64,000 nt of DNA from Clostridia bacterium (GTDB lineage Bacteria > Bacillota > Clostridia > UBA1381 > UBA9506), in assembly GCA_017399695.1 (NCBI GenBank), contig JAFQBK010000002.1, forward strand, positions 1-64,000, read 5' to 3'. The notes beneath the pieces were generated by a model that saw only the letters and a list, made by a program, of their open reading frames with translations, had not been told where the DNA came from and did no database searches. Position numbers and translations under genes: made by a program. Positions 26,062 through 35,222 of the stretch are shown one piece after another. Each line of letters begins with the position of its first letter. The stretch's first letter is position 1.

Positions 26062-28695
26062 ATGAAACAGACGGTCTTTGTTCTGATTTATGAACACGCG
26101 GATTTGGTATGGAGAAGATGCTTTGCCAAAGATTTTGAATATGAGGGACAGAACTTTGTGTCTTACGCTAAACTTGAGGCATATTATATCCTCGAAAATA
26201 TCCGTTTGTGTGACAAATATGATTTTTATAAATTTACGGTGGAGAGCGTTGCGATGCTCCGTAAATTCTTAGAAGACCATCCGGAATATGAAGAAAAGGT
26301 AGAGACACTTGTGAAAAGCGGGCGCCTCTACATTCCGTTTTCCGGGGACAATATCGTGGATTCTAATATGGTCGAGGGTGAAAGTATCGTAAGAAATTAC
26401 CTTTACGGCCACAACTATCTAAAGGAAAAATATGGTGTAGAGCCACAGCAGGTCACGAGAAATGATGCGTTCGGAAACTCGGCACAGCTTCCACAGATTA
26501 TCCGTAAATTCGGGCGCAAGTGGGTCACAAATCTGACCTATAATAAGTGCGATAATCTGTACTGGAAAGGTTTGGATGGCAGCACGGTCTTAAACTATGA
26601 GCCGAAAATGCTTGCCTCCTGCGGCGGCTGGTATAAGTACCGCCCCTGTCCTGCGTGTAAGGGATATGAGGGCGAGGATTGCCCCGAGTGTAATAATCTG
26701 CGCATTGATATTGCTCACACGGAAGCAATGCGTGTAAAACCCGGAAAGCTTTCAGAATACGACGGCGCGATTCCGGGGTACATCTACTGTGGCGGCGAGG
26801 AAATTCTGCCGACCGAGGATGTCGTCACCTGGGTGCTCGAACATAAAGACGAGTATGATTTCCGTTTTATCGGTTTCGATGAGTATCTTCCCTACATTCA
26901 GGAAATGCTTGACCGCGTGGACGAGGTAAAAGATGACGAGCTTCATTCCTCGTGCGAGGTCAATGTCAATAACTCGGGCTGCTTTGTGACGAGAATTGAG
27001 ACCAAACAGGTGGTCCGCAAAAACGAACAGGAAATTCTGGCGGCAGAAACGCTGCAGCTCTTAAAATGCTTAAAAGACGGAAGCTATCCGACCGAGAACT
27101 TCCGAAAACTGTGGGAAAATATGTTCTTTACCATTTTCCATGACTCCATTACCGCAACGCATATTGATGCGGCAAAAGAAGAAATTATGGAGGCTAGCCG
27201 CGCGGTTTCGAATGAGGCAGTTCGTTTGCAAACGGATGCCCTTTTGACGCTTTCGCAGGACGAAAAAGGCTGTGTTACCATCTATAATCCTTACGGGCAG
27301 ACGGTCAGCGCAGACGCCGTTGTTACGCTTTCATCCGATGAGGATGTTTGCCTTTTGGACGGCGAGGGCAATCGAGCGCCAATCAAGGAGTTCCAAAGAG
27401 ATGGTGATGTGGTAACACTTACTGTTTTTGTTAAGGATTTAGGTGCATTTTCCGCACGCAAATATCAGGTCGTTCAAGAGGTATATCAGTCAGAAAAGGT
27501 TACACTGTGCGAAATTGATGAATTCCGTGGTGCACCGATTCTGACCAATGATGTGGAAGATGCCATTGCCACCGATGAAAAAGGCGAGCAGACGGTCATT
27601 GAAAATGAGTATTTTCGCATTACTGCAGAAACGAGCGGCGTGGTAGAAATTTTCGATAAAACGCTGGGCAAGGTCATTTCTGAGAAAGGAAAATACGGCG
27701 TTTGTGAGTGGGTTTTAGAGCATGACGAGGGCTCCCCTTGGGCAACACACTCGGTGGATATGCATCGGATTCCCCTCGGAAAGAGCACGCATCTTGTTTC
27801 CGTCGAGAAAACAGCGGATATGCAGAAATTGAATTTCTATGTCTGTCCCCACGATGTGGAAGCAAACAGCGTGATGGGTCTGCGCATCCATTATTCCGTG
27901 ATGTTGCTTGCCGGTTGCGATATGGTTAAATTCAGCGCAGATGTATTCTGGCATACGCAGAGCTACCGTTTGCGCATTGCAGTACCAACGCTTGGCGAGG
28001 CGAAACATTTTTACGAAATTCCCTACGGCGTGCTGGAAAGAAACCCGTATGAGCCGAATATTATGCGTCCGGACGGCAGTATTAACTGGGCAAGTGCCGC
28101 TGGGGATTATCCTGCGATTCATTGGGCGGGTACGCAGAATGAGGACTATAGCCTTGCAGTATTTAATAAGGGAACGCCATCGTATCAGGTGGATGACGAT
28201 TCCGTGATTTATTTGAGTGTGCTGCGGAGTCCGTCGCTTGGCTCTTATCTGTATTCTCCGAGAGAGTATACGATGACGGCGTATGATGGAATGCGCGACT
28301 CTGGCGACCATCATTTTGAGTATGCCATCAAGGCATACCGTGAGGGCTTTGATAAGAATAGCGCTGTTACAGACGGTGTTTCTTATCAGGCAAAGTTGGT
28401 TACGAGCGAGGGCATATTTGAGCCATGCGCACTCCCAACGCTTTCTGCGGAAGATGCAAGAATATCTTCGGTAAAGCGTTCCGAGGATGGTCGAGGCATC
28501 ATCGTAAGAATCTGCGAGTACCACGGAAAAGCGGCGAACGGTGTACTTCATCTGCCGAAAGAGCTTTCCGTATCCGGTGCTTGGATTACGGACCTAAAAG
28601 AGGATACAGAAAGCGCGCTTACCATCGCGAATGGCGAGATTCCGCTTTTTATCAAACCTTATGAAATACTGACCGTGTATCTTAAATTATTATAA
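26062..28695 (+). CDS. GH38-family alpha-mannosidase-like protein with four-Cys insert
   Basis: An 877-residue cytoplasmic protein of glycoside hydrolase family 38. H12 and D14 (YEHADLVW) match the metal-binding H-x-D. D135 in RNDAFGNSAQLPQI matches the nucleophile of the W-D-x-F-G-H motif, and a later FHDSITATHID supplies the last metal His. C-terminal beta domains follow. Unusually, residues 196-210 hold CPAC and CPEC, a zinc-ribbon-like pair not typical of the family. The FG-N change (usually FG-H) is also notable. It is the third gene of the GH3/GH29-like/GH38 operon, which ends at a strong two-way terminator. Substrate may be mannosides, but GH38-like enzymes are diverse. Confidence 0.8.
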   Translation: MKQTVFVLIYEHADLVWRRCFAKDFEYEGQNFVSYAKLEAYYILENIRLCDKYDFYKFTVESVAMLRKFLEDHPEYEEKVETLVKSGRLYIPFSGDNIVDSNMVEGESIVRNYLYGHNYLKEKYGVEPQQVTRNDAFGNSAQLPQIIRKFGRKWVTNLTYNKCDNLYWKGLDGSTVLNYEPKMLASCGGWYKYRPCPACKGYEGEDCPECNNLRIDIAHTEAMRVKPGKLSEYDGAIPGYIYCGGEEILPTEDVVTWVLEHKDEYDFRFIGFDEYLPYIQEMLDRVDEVKDDELHSSCEVNVNNSGCFVTRIETKQVVRKNEQEILAAETLQLLKCLKDGSYPTENFRKLWENMFFTIFHDSITATHIDAAKEEIMEASRAVSNEAVRLQTDALLTLSQDEKGCVTIYNPYGQTVSADAVVTLSSDEDVCLLDGEGNRAPIKEFQRDGDVVTLTVFVKDLGAFSARKYQVVQEVYQSEKVTLCEIDEFRGAPILTNDVEDAIATDEKGEQTVIENEYFRITAETSGVVEIFDKTLGKVISEKGKYGVCEWVLEHDEGSPWATHSVDMHRIPLGKSTHLVSVEKTADMQKLNFYVCPHDVEANSVMGLRIHYSVMLLAGCDMVKFSADVFWHTQSYRLRIAVPTLGEAKHFYEIPYGVLERNPYEPNIMRPDGSINWASAAGDYPAIHWAGTQNEDYSLAVFNKGTPSYQVDDDSVIYLSVLRSPSLGSYLYSPREYTMTAYDGMRDSGDHHFEYAIKAYREGFDKNSAVTDGVSYQAKLVTSEGIFEPCALPTLSAEDARISSVKRSEDGRGIIVRICEYHGKAANGVLHLPKELSVSGAWITDLKEDTESALTIANGEIPLFIKPYEILTVYLKLL

Positions 28696-28699
28696 TTTC

Positions 28700-28743
28700 A
28701 AACAAAAATCCACTCCGGAAAAGTCCGGAGTGGATTTTTGTTT
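28700..28743. terminator. Two-way terminator
   Basis: A 19-bp perfect stem (28700-28718 with 28725-28743) with a 6-nt loop, T-rich on both sides. It lies between the convergent GH38 gene and the stalk-domain gene. Confidence 0.9.
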
Positions 28744-28750
28744 GGTGCAA

Positions 28751-29590
28751 TTATTTTACTAAGTAAAATGTCTTCAGAAGACTGCTTGCTTCATCAGGTG
28801 AGGTCGAGGAAATGGTTACGTTGGCAATATGAGTACCTAAATCAATCAAAAATCCCTTTTGATAGATGGTGATGCTGTCGGTATTTCCCACAATGTTGTA
28901 ACCGGAAAAGCTTTTCTGACCGACGGTGCATTTCTCTTTATTTACCGAGAAGCTGCTATAGGTGTTCGTCAGAACGTTGTTTAAGTTATCTACCGTTTTT
29001 TCATAAATTGCATCGAAACTTGTATTTTTCATTGTATCGCTTTTCTTTTCGACCATCAGGCTGATGTTGGAGCCGGTCGTGGTATCAATCATTAAGACAT
29101 CACAAAAGGCATTTAAGTTCTCAACGCCATTTTTTAAGTCGGCTGCACTGTAGCCGGTCAGGGATTCGATTTCCTCATCGCTGGCTGCCTCCCAGTTTGC
29201 GCTCGGCGCCTTAAAACCGAGACCGACAAAACTGCTTTCATAGGTCGTTCCGCTGACGGTTCCGCGCGAAGCCGGCTTCGGCTGATTTGCAAGGAAGTCT
29301 GCCGCATCCTGACCTAAAAGTACGGTGTTGTTTGCACCATCCCAGGCGATTTCAACACCCAGGAGATTACTGATGGCACGCACCGGAAGATAGGTCGAAT
29401 CGTTATAAGTAATCGGGTATACTCTTGTGCCCTGCGCATCCGCCATGGTCTGCGCCTCGCCGTCATATTGTACAGTAATGCCGTAGTTTAAGAAAGCTTT
29501 GATTTCTTCTAAATTTCCTGCAGCAACCGCACCGAGACAAAAGCTTGCTAAAATCAAAAGAGCAAGAAGTAAAACGCGTAATTTCTTCAT
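28751..29590 (-). CDS. Exported copper-amine-oxidase-like stalk domain protein
   Basis: A 279-residue exported protein. The signal peptide ends near residue 24 (AVAAG). Residues about 30-95 are a copper amine oxidase N-terminal-like domain (NYGITVQYDGEAQ, STYLPVRAISNLLGVEIAWD, NTVLLG), a fold commonly used for wall attachment in Clostridia. The second half (about 100-279) is unrecognised; it opens with GTTYESSFVGLGFKAPS and resembles lipoproteins that carry an alpha/beta protein-binding fold. ATG at 29590 has GGAGGG 8 nt upstream. The gene is convergent with GH38 and stands alone. Nothing in the context sets its function. Confidence 0.8.
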   Translation of the reverse strand: MKKLRVLLLALLILASFCLGAVAAGNLEEIKAFLNYGITVQYDGEAQTMADAQGTRVYPITYNDSTYLPVRAISNLLGVEIAWDGANNTVLLGQDAADFLANQPKPASRGTVSGTTYESSFVGLGFKAPSANWEAASDEEIESLTGYSAADLKNGVENLNAFCDVLMIDTTTGSNISLMVEKKSDTMKNTSFDAIYEKTVDNLNNVLTNTYSSFSVNKEKCTVGQKSFSGYNIVGNTDSITIYQKGFLIDLGTHIANVTISSTSPDEASSLLKTFYLVK

Positions 29591-29723
29591 AGGAAAACCC
29601 TCCAAATTATTTTTTATAATTTTATTTTATCATAGGAGAAAAGGTGCTGTCAATAAAGGCAGATATTATATTATTGTTACAAATAAAGCGCAAGATATGG
29701 AAAGTTTATTGCAATTTAGTCTA

Positions 29724-29751
29724 TTGACTAATGATAAAAATGTGATAAATT
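29724..29751 (+). promoter_or_regulatory. Predicted promoter of the DUF4838-nagBA operon
   Basis: TTGACT (29724-29729), 16 bp spacer, TAAATT (29746-29751). The fit is reasonable and it lies 48 nt upstream of the start. Confidence 0.5.
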
Positions 29752-29798
29752 AAATTTAGGATAAAATGTGGAAGCGTATGCACGAGAGGAGAAAGAAG

Positions 29799-31826
29799 AT
29801 GGCTGTCAGTATTGTATTGCCTTATCAGGAAGCCGGGAAATATTATGCGCGCTGGGCGCACGAAGAGCAAGCGATTGACTTTCAAAAAGAGAGGGAGCGC
29901 GCGAAGCGTTGTCGTCTTTCCTATGCAGCAGAGGAGCTTTTCATCTATCTCGAGAAGATGGGAATCAAAGCGCAGGTATCAAACCAAACAGGCGATGAAA
30001 ATATTATTCTCCTTTGTGAGGATGGCGAAACAGAAGCCTTTACCATTGAGCAGGACGGTAAGGATTTACTATTAAAAGGTGACTCGGCACGAGGACTTTT
30101 GTATGCCGTATATGAGCTTTTGGAGGCACAGGGCATCCGTTGGTATGCACCGAAAGAGGAGTTTGTTCCGCAAAGAGAAAACCTCATAATTCCAAAGTGC
30201 GGACATTTTGTGTATGATATGCCGGACGGCAGGGGTTTTCATTTCGAGGGACTCTTAAAAGAGTCGGAGAGTTTTCTCATCTGGATGGCACGAAACCGTT
30301 TGAATCTGCATGCCTGCCACGCGCACACAAAGAAACTGCAGGAAAAACAGGGCTTTACCTTTAAAACGGGCGGGCATATTTTTACAAAACTTTTAGACCC
30401 GAACAATATTACAGAAGACGGCAGAACCTATCTCGATGCGCACAAGGACTGGTACGGAAAACGCAAGGAAGAAATTACGGCGGAAAATGCAATTCATGTA
30501 CAGTTTTGTGTCACCAATACGGAGCTTTTAGATGCGCTGTCGGAGCTTGTAATTTCAAAGCTCAAAGGCGACTGGAAAAACGAGGACATATTAGAACTTG
30601 CCGGCTTTGACACCTGGGGCGCAAGCTGTGAATGTGAAGAATGCAAAAAGCTGGGTAACGGTGCAGACAGAACGCTTCATTTTCTGTCGCATATCCGCAA
30701 GCGAATCGATGAGGCGACCGAAAGAGGAGAGCTTCAAAAGCGCGTTCGACTTTCCTTTGACGCTTATGAGGGAACGGATACTTTAGAGGCACCGGAAAGG
30801 AAAGTACCCCAAAACCTTATTGATGCGGGAGATTATCCTTTGTACTGTCCGATTTTAAGATGCTATCATCACAATATTGATGATAACTCCTGTGATAAAA
30901 ATAAAATATACGACCGCACGATTCGTGCCTGGGAAAAAACTGGGATGAAGCTTGCGATGAATGAATACTACAGTGTCTCAAAGTATGAGGATTTGCCGCT
31001 TTTATTTACCGAGCGAATGAAGTATGAAATTCCTTATTATATTGAGCGCGGAGTAACAGAGATCCAGTATATGCATACCCCCATACTCGAATGGGGCGTG
31101 CGCAGTCTGTCGCAGTATTTGTATGCAAATTTAAGCCGTGACAGAAATTGCGATGCGGACTTCTTAATTGAAAAATACTTTGAAGATGTATATGGCATCC
31201 ACGAAAAGAAAGCGAAAAAAAGCTATGCGCTGATAGAAGAGGCAACGAGCCTTTGCGGCTCATGGCGCAACTGGTTTGAAACGAGTATCTTAACGCATCT
31301 TTGTGAGTGGGACGGATGCGCGCCGAAAGAACCATTTTATCGGGAGTCACATCTGGGCGAGAATGCCGTGGCGATGGGTTATGAAATGGTAGAAAAACTG
31401 AGTGAGGCGCTTTCCACTCTGCGCACGATTAAAAAAGACGCGCTCAAAACGTTAGACCCCGAAATCTTTACAGAGGATGGTCTCGCCTTAAACCCCATCG
31501 AACAACAGAAAAGACGGGCAGGCTCACAGCTCCTTAACAAAGTCAACGAAGACATCCGCGGAGTAAAATACGGGCTTGATGTCTTTCGTCTGATGGTGCT
31601 TTGCCTTGACTATTATGAGGCATTGTACGAACAAAGAGCGGATGCAGAGAGTTTAGTGCAGAAAATCGCAGAACTTGGTGATGCGATGAGCGAATACACC
31701 GTGGGCATCAACTATGCTGCATACACACCCGATACGGAAATCCGTGATGCACTGTTGCGCTCACAGCTGAAGAATTTATACTATAAAATCATTGCAAACC
31801 ATAAAGGAGATTTGTTATGGAACTGA
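29799..31826 (+). CDS. DUF4838 family putative glycoside hydrolase
   Basis: A 675-residue cytoplasmic protein. Residues about 1-130 match the GH67N/GH20b-type N-terminal fold (KDLLLKGDSARGLLYAVYELLEAQGIRWYAP). The rest is a DUF4838-type barrel (FHFEGLLKESESFLIWMARNR, LAGFDTWGASCECEECKKLG with two C-x-C/C clusters, MNEYYSV). Conserved acids such as E and D in these blocks are candidates for catalysis. ATG 29799 is chosen because GAGAGGAG is 6-7 nt upstream. It overlaps nagB by 10 nt, so the two are co-translated, which suggests it releases an amino sugar. The product and bond cut are not known. Confidence 0.75.
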   Translation: MAVSIVLPYQEAGKYYARWAHEEQAIDFQKERERAKRCRLSYAAEELFIYLEKMGIKAQVSNQTGDENIILLCEDGETEAFTIEQDGKDLLLKGDSARGLLYAVYELLEAQGIRWYAPKEEFVPQRENLIIPKCGHFVYDMPDGRGFHFEGLLKESESFLIWMARNRLNLHACHAHTKKLQEKQGFTFKTGGHIFTKLLDPNNITEDGRTYLDAHKDWYGKRKEEITAENAIHVQFCVTNTELLDALSELVISKLKGDWKNEDILELAGFDTWGASCECEECKKLGNGADRTLHFLSHIRKRIDEATERGELQKRVRLSFDAYEGTDTLEAPERKVPQNLIDAGDYPLYCPILRCYHHNIDDNSCDKNKIYDRTIRAWEKTGMKLAMNEYYSVSKYEDLPLLFTERMKYEIPYYIERGVTEIQYMHTPILEWGVRSLSQYLYANLSRDRNCDADFLIEKYFEDVYGIHEKKAKKSYALIEEATSLCGSWRNWFETSILTHLCEWDGCAPKEPFYRESHLGENAVAMGYEMVEKLSEALSTLRTIKKDALKTLDPEIFTEDGLALNPIEQQKRRAGSQLLNKVNEDIRGVKYGLDVFRLMVLCLDYYEALYEQRADAESLVQKIAELGDAMSEYTVGINYAAYTPDTEIRDALLRSQLKNLYYKIIANHKGDLLWN

Positions 31827-32575
31827 AAAAAGACAAACTGACAGTCAAGATTTTTGAAACCCGCGACGCAATGGGCGAGGCAGCAGGAACGGAAGCGGCG
31901 GCGAAAATCCGCGAGCTGATTGAAAAAAAAGGAGAAGTCAATATGATTTTTGCGGCAGCACCGTCGCAGAATGAGACTCTTCGCACGCTCGTATCCGCCG
32001 AGGGCATCGACTGGACAAAGGTCAACGCCTTTCACATGGATGAATACATCGGTCTTTCTGCCGATGCACCGCAAGGGTTTGGCAATTTCCTAAAAGAGCG
32101 CCTGTTTGACCTGCTCCCGTTTCGCAGTGTGCAATATATTTATGCCGAGGGCGAAACGGCGGAAGAAACCATGGAAAGATATACGCGACAGATTTCCGAG
32201 CATCCGATTGATATCGTTTGCCTCGGTATCGGTGAGAACGGTCACATTGCGTTTAATGACCCGTGGGTTGCGGATTTTAATGACAAAGAGGTCATTAAAA
32301 AGGTGCCGCTGGACGAGGTGTGTCGTCAGCAACAGGTCAATGACGGATGCTTTGAAAGAATCGAGGATGTGCCGAAGTATGCGCTGACTTTGACCGTTCC
32401 GACACTTTTTAACGCCGACTACTTATTCTGTACCGTACCTGCAAAAACCAAGGCAGAGGCGGTTTATAATACGGTGAATTGCGAAATCAGCGAGGAAGTG
32501 CCTGCAACGATTATGAGACGGCACGAGAACGCTGTGATGTACTGTGACCGTGATAGCGGAGCAAAGCTATTGTAA
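31817..32575 (+). CDS. nagB: Glucosamine-6-phosphate deaminase-like protein
   Basis: A 252-residue sugar-phosphate isomerase/deaminase. It shows the NagB landmarks: a phosphate loop (FAAAPSQNET), MDEYIGL with the catalytic Asp, and GIGENGHIAFNDP with the active His. It converts glucosamine-6-phosphate to fructose-6-phosphate and ammonia. The family also includes glucosamine-6-phosphate and galactosamine-6-phosphate forms, so sugar identity is not fixed. It begins inside the end of the DUF4838 gene with AAAGGAG upstream and is followed 11 nt later by nagA. Together they break down N-acetylated sugar phosphates in the cytoplasm. Confidence 0.88.
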   Translation: MELKKDKLTVKIFETRDAMGEAAGTEAAAKIRELIEKKGEVNMIFAAAPSQNETLRTLVSAEGIDWTKVNAFHMDEYIGLSADAPQGFGNFLKERLFDLLPFRSVQYIYAEGETAEETMERYTRQISEHPIDIVCLGIGENGHIAFNDPWVADFNDKEVIKKVPLDEVCRQQQVNDGCFERIEDVPKYALTLTVPTLFNADYLFCTVPAKTKAEAVYNTVNCEISEEVPATIMRRHENAVMYCDRDSGAKLL

Positions 32576-32586
32576 GGAGAAGTAGT

Positions 32587-33732
32587 ATGATTACGAAGAT
32601 AAAAAACGGAAAGCTGTTGCTACCTGACGGCATTTGCGAGAAAAATCTGTATTTTGAAAACGGCACCATTACGGCGATTACCGAAGAAGAGCTTCCGTTT
32701 GATGCGGAGTATGATGCAGGTGGTAATTTCGTTTCGGCAGGATTCATTGATATTCATGTCCATGGTGGCGCAGGTTTTGAATTTGTTGATGCGACGAAGG
32801 AGGCGCTTTGCGCGGCGGCAAACATCCATGCGGCGCACGGAACAACGACCATTTATCCGACTATTTCCGCCTTTGATTATGAGAAAACGGCGGCGGCTCT
32901 TTCAGTGCTTGAAAGCTATAAAGATGATGCAGATGTTTTACCGCATATCTACGGTGCACATTTAGAGGGTCCCTACTTTTCCCCAAAGCAATGCGGCGCA
33001 CAGGACCCGACCTTTATCCGGGAGCCTGAAAAAGAGGAGTATGAGCGCCTGTATGCCAAGTACGGAAATCTCATCAGCCGTTGGAGCTATGCACCGGAGC
33101 TTTCCGGCGCGGACCGGTTTTTAGCATTTTTACAGGAAAAAGGAATTGTCGCTTCTGCCGGCCATACCGATGCGGAATATTCCCATATCTTATCCGCATA
33201 CGAGAATGGAATGAGGCTCATTACGCATCTTTATTCCTGCACCTCGACCATCACAAGACGCGAGGGCTTTCGCGTGCTTGGCGTTATAGAGTCGGCGTAT
33301 CTCTTGGACGAGATGGATGTAGAAACGATTGCGGACGGTTGTCATCTTCCGCCGGAGCTTTTAAAACTCATTTACAAAATCAAGGGCGAGAAGCATATGT
33401 GCCTGATTACCGATGCCATTCGTCACGGCGGAATGGAAAACATTGAAAATGAGACCTGTGAGAATGGAAATGTACCATATATCATCGAAGATGGCGTCGC
33501 AAAGCTTGTTGACCGCAGCGGTTTTGCGGGGAGTATCGCGACAGCAGATACCTTAATCCGCACCTGTACGAAAAAAGCGGGAATTTCCCTTTTGTCAGCA
33601 GTGAAAATGATGACGGAAAACCCGGCGAGGATTATGGGTCTTACCCGAAAGGGGAGACTTGCGGAAGGTTTTGATGCCGACATTGTCATTTTTGATGACG
33701 ATATCCGCATCCAAAAAGTGTATATTGCATAA
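32587..33732 (+). CDS. nagA: N-acetylglucosamine-6-phosphate deacetylase
   Basis: A 381-residue amidohydrolase. Features are the metal motif DIHVHGG (here IDIHVHGGAG), EGPYF with the metal Glu, GHTDAEY, LFNAM-like HLYSC, and DGCHLPP and TDAI with the catalytic Asp. The usual LFN-A-M block is changed to L-Y-S-C-T-S, so substrate preference may differ. It removes the acetyl group from GlcNAc-6-phosphate to feed NagB. The start ATG 32587 has AAGGAGAAG upstream. It is the last gene before a strong terminator. Confidence 0.88.
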   Translation: MITKIKNGKLLLPDGICEKNLYFENGTITAITEEELPFDAEYDAGGNFVSAGFIDIHVHGGAGFEFVDATKEALCAAANIHAAHGTTTIYPTISAFDYEKTAAALSVLESYKDDADVLPHIYGAHLEGPYFSPKQCGAQDPTFIREPEKEEYERLYAKYGNLISRWSYAPELSGADRFLAFLQEKGIVASAGHTDAEYSHILSAYENGMRLITHLYSCTSTITRREGFRVLGVIESAYLLDEMDVETIADGCHLPPELLKLIYKIKGEKHMCLITDAIRHGGMENIENETCENGNVPYIIEDGVAKLVDRSGFAGSIATADTLIRTCTKKAGISLLSAVKMMTENPARIMGLTRKGRLAEGFDADIVIFDDDIRIQKVYIA

Positions 33733-33738
33733 AAAAGG

Positions 33739-33786
33739 CATCATATCACTATTTGCCTAAAATAGTGGTATGATGTTAATTTTTTG
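33739..33786 (+). terminator. Intrinsic terminator
   Basis: A stem of about 16 bp (33739-33754 with 33759-33775, one G-T pair) with loop GCCT, followed by TTAATTTTTTG. Confidence 0.85.
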
Positions 33787-33789
33787 GGC

Positions 33790-33818
33790 TTGTCTTATGG
33801 TTGTCGGGGTGATATAAT
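33790..33818 (+). promoter_or_regulatory. Predicted promoter of the SGNH gene
   Basis: TTGTCT (33790-33795), 17 bp, TATAAT (33813-33818). Confidence 0.65.
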
Positions 33819-33855
33819 TAAAAAAATTTATAAAAATTATGGGTGGAGGATTCAT

Positions 33856-34515
33856 ATGATTTTTGAACGTTACGACCGAATTGTATTTGCAGGAGATTCC
33901 GTAACAGATATGGGAAGTCAGCAACCGGTGGGCGAGGGCCTGTTTGAGAATGTGGGCAGAAGCTATGTCCGCGTTTTAGAAAATATGTTTGCAAGCTATT
34001 ACCCGGAAGTGTTTTTAAGAATCACCAATGCCGGAATTTCGGGTAATACCAGTCGTGATTTATTGGAACGCTTTGACCAGGATGTCGTAAGTCTCAATCC
34101 GGATTGGGTATCCATCTGTATCGGTATCAACGACGTATGGCGTCAGTTTGATTCTCCGGCGATTTTGGATTCTCACGTACTTCCCAAGGAGTATGAAAGT
34201 AACCTGACCAAAATGATTGAAAAGGTCAAGGATAATGTAAAGGGCATCTTCATTCTTTCACCGTATATGATTGAGCCACTTCGTGAGGATAAAATGCGAG
34301 CACGCATGGATGAGTATGTGGAAATTTGCCGTAAGCTTTCTAATGAATACGGCTGTATTTTTGTCGATTTTCAGAAAATGTATGAGGATTATTGCCAGAT
34401 TCGTCATTCTGCCTATATTGCCTGGGACAGAATTCATCCGAATCAAATCGGCGCGACCTTAATGGCAAAGGAATTCTTAAAATATTGCGATTTTGACTAT
34501 CATCATGAGAAATAA
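33856..34515 (+). CDS. SGNH/GDSL-type esterase
   Basis: A 219-residue cytoplasmic hydrolase of the SGNH superfamily. Blocks are visible: GDS in VFAGDSVTDMG (nucleophile Ser), the Gly of NAGISGNTS, the Asn of IGINDVW, and D-x-x-H in WDRIHPNQ (catalytic Asp and His). Enzymes of this type remove acetyl or other acyl groups from sugars. ATG 33856 is taken because GGAGG lies 7 nt upstream; the long upstream extension has no ribosome site and would overlap the promoter. It is a single-gene unit between two terminators, next to nagA, so a sugar-deacylation job is likely. Confidence 0.88.
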   Translation: MIFERYDRIVFAGDSVTDMGSQQPVGEGLFENVGRSYVRVLENMFASYYPEVFLRITNAGISGNTSRDLLERFDQDVVSLNPDWVSICIGINDVWRQFDSPAILDSHVLPKEYESNLTKMIEKVKDNVKGIFILSPYMIEPLREDKMRARMDEYVEICRKLSNEYGCIFVDFQKMYEDYCQIRHSAYIAWDRIHPNQIGATLMAKEFLKYCDFDYHHEK

Positions 34516-34516
34516 A

Positions 34517-34558
34517 AAGAAGAGACAGTCTAAACAGACTGTCTCTTCTTCATTTTCA
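34517..34558. terminator. Two-way terminator
   Basis: A 15-bp perfect stem (34517-34531 with 34536-34550), loop AAAC, then T-rich sequence. It serves the SGNH gene and could serve pnuC from the other side. It overlaps the region that pnuC would encode if its TGA were read through. Confidence 0.8.
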
Positions 34559-35222
34559 TCCAGTTATAATAGCCATAAAGGTCGTTAACCAAAAACAGGG
34601 AAAAGCAAAGGGCAACCGATAAATACGAAATATCTGATATCGTAGCGAGGACTCATAAGCCGATTAACACAATGTCGTTGGCTGCATACGCGATGGCGTA
34701 ATAGGGACTTCGCTTGTAGGAAAGCGCCGCAGCAATAAAGCTTGTGGTAACGGAAAAGGTACTCAAAAGCAGATTTGCGGTATTGAGTGCTTTTAGGATA
34801 AAGTAAAAGAGGACGGTAACGCCAACGGACAAAAGAAGAATTACGAGGATGTCTTTTTTGCTGACGTCGTTTACGGTTACCTCAGCTTTGTTTCCTTTGT
34901 ACGGGTTACGAAGCCAGGAAACCAGTGCGACCACTGCCATTGGAAGCGACATTCCGAGATAGGTAATCGTTTCGCCGTAATAGGCATAGGTCAAAGATAT
35001 AATGCCGTAAAACAAACAGAAAACAACCATCAAAAACGGACCCATGGGGTTTCCCTTGGCACAAAAGATGAGCGAGATGGTACCGACCAAAGACGAAATC
35101 AGATTGACGTAATTTTCGCGGTCGAAAAGCACGAACGTGACAATAATCAAAAACCAGGAGCAGAACCACAACAGACGCTCTGCAATGGTGAAATAGCGGA
35201 AAAAAGAAAGTAGCTTTTTCAT
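34530..35222 (-). pseudogene. pnuC: PnuC-type nicotinamide riboside transporter with in-frame TGA
   Basis: The open part (35222 down to 34653) encodes 189 residues with about six membrane helices and the PnuC blocks RYFTIAERLLWFCSWFLII, GNPMGPFL, YGETITYLGM and AYAANDIVLIGL. The frame then stops at TGA (34653-34655). The same frame continues for 40 codons to TAG (34530) with PnuC-like sequence: VLATISDISYLSV, LFLVNDLYGYYNWMKM. In the family a Trp sits where this TGA lies (VLW-type motif), and TGG to TGA is one base change. So the gene is a recent nonsense mutant, a sequencing error, or is read through. TGA is a normal stop elsewhere here. ATG 35222 has GGAGG at 5 nt. Confidence 0.85.

Noticed and set aside
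27715-28551. Long antisense open frame inside the GH38 gene
   Set aside because: The sense strand encodes a clear GH38 protein; the opposite frame has no start signal or family match. Similar antisense frames inside other large genes were also set aside.
34653-34655. TGA as a Trp codon in this organism
   Set aside because: TGA ends several clear genes here (GH3 at 25110-25112, aroK, copA, rpiB), so general recoding is unlikely. The pnuC case is treated as a local event.
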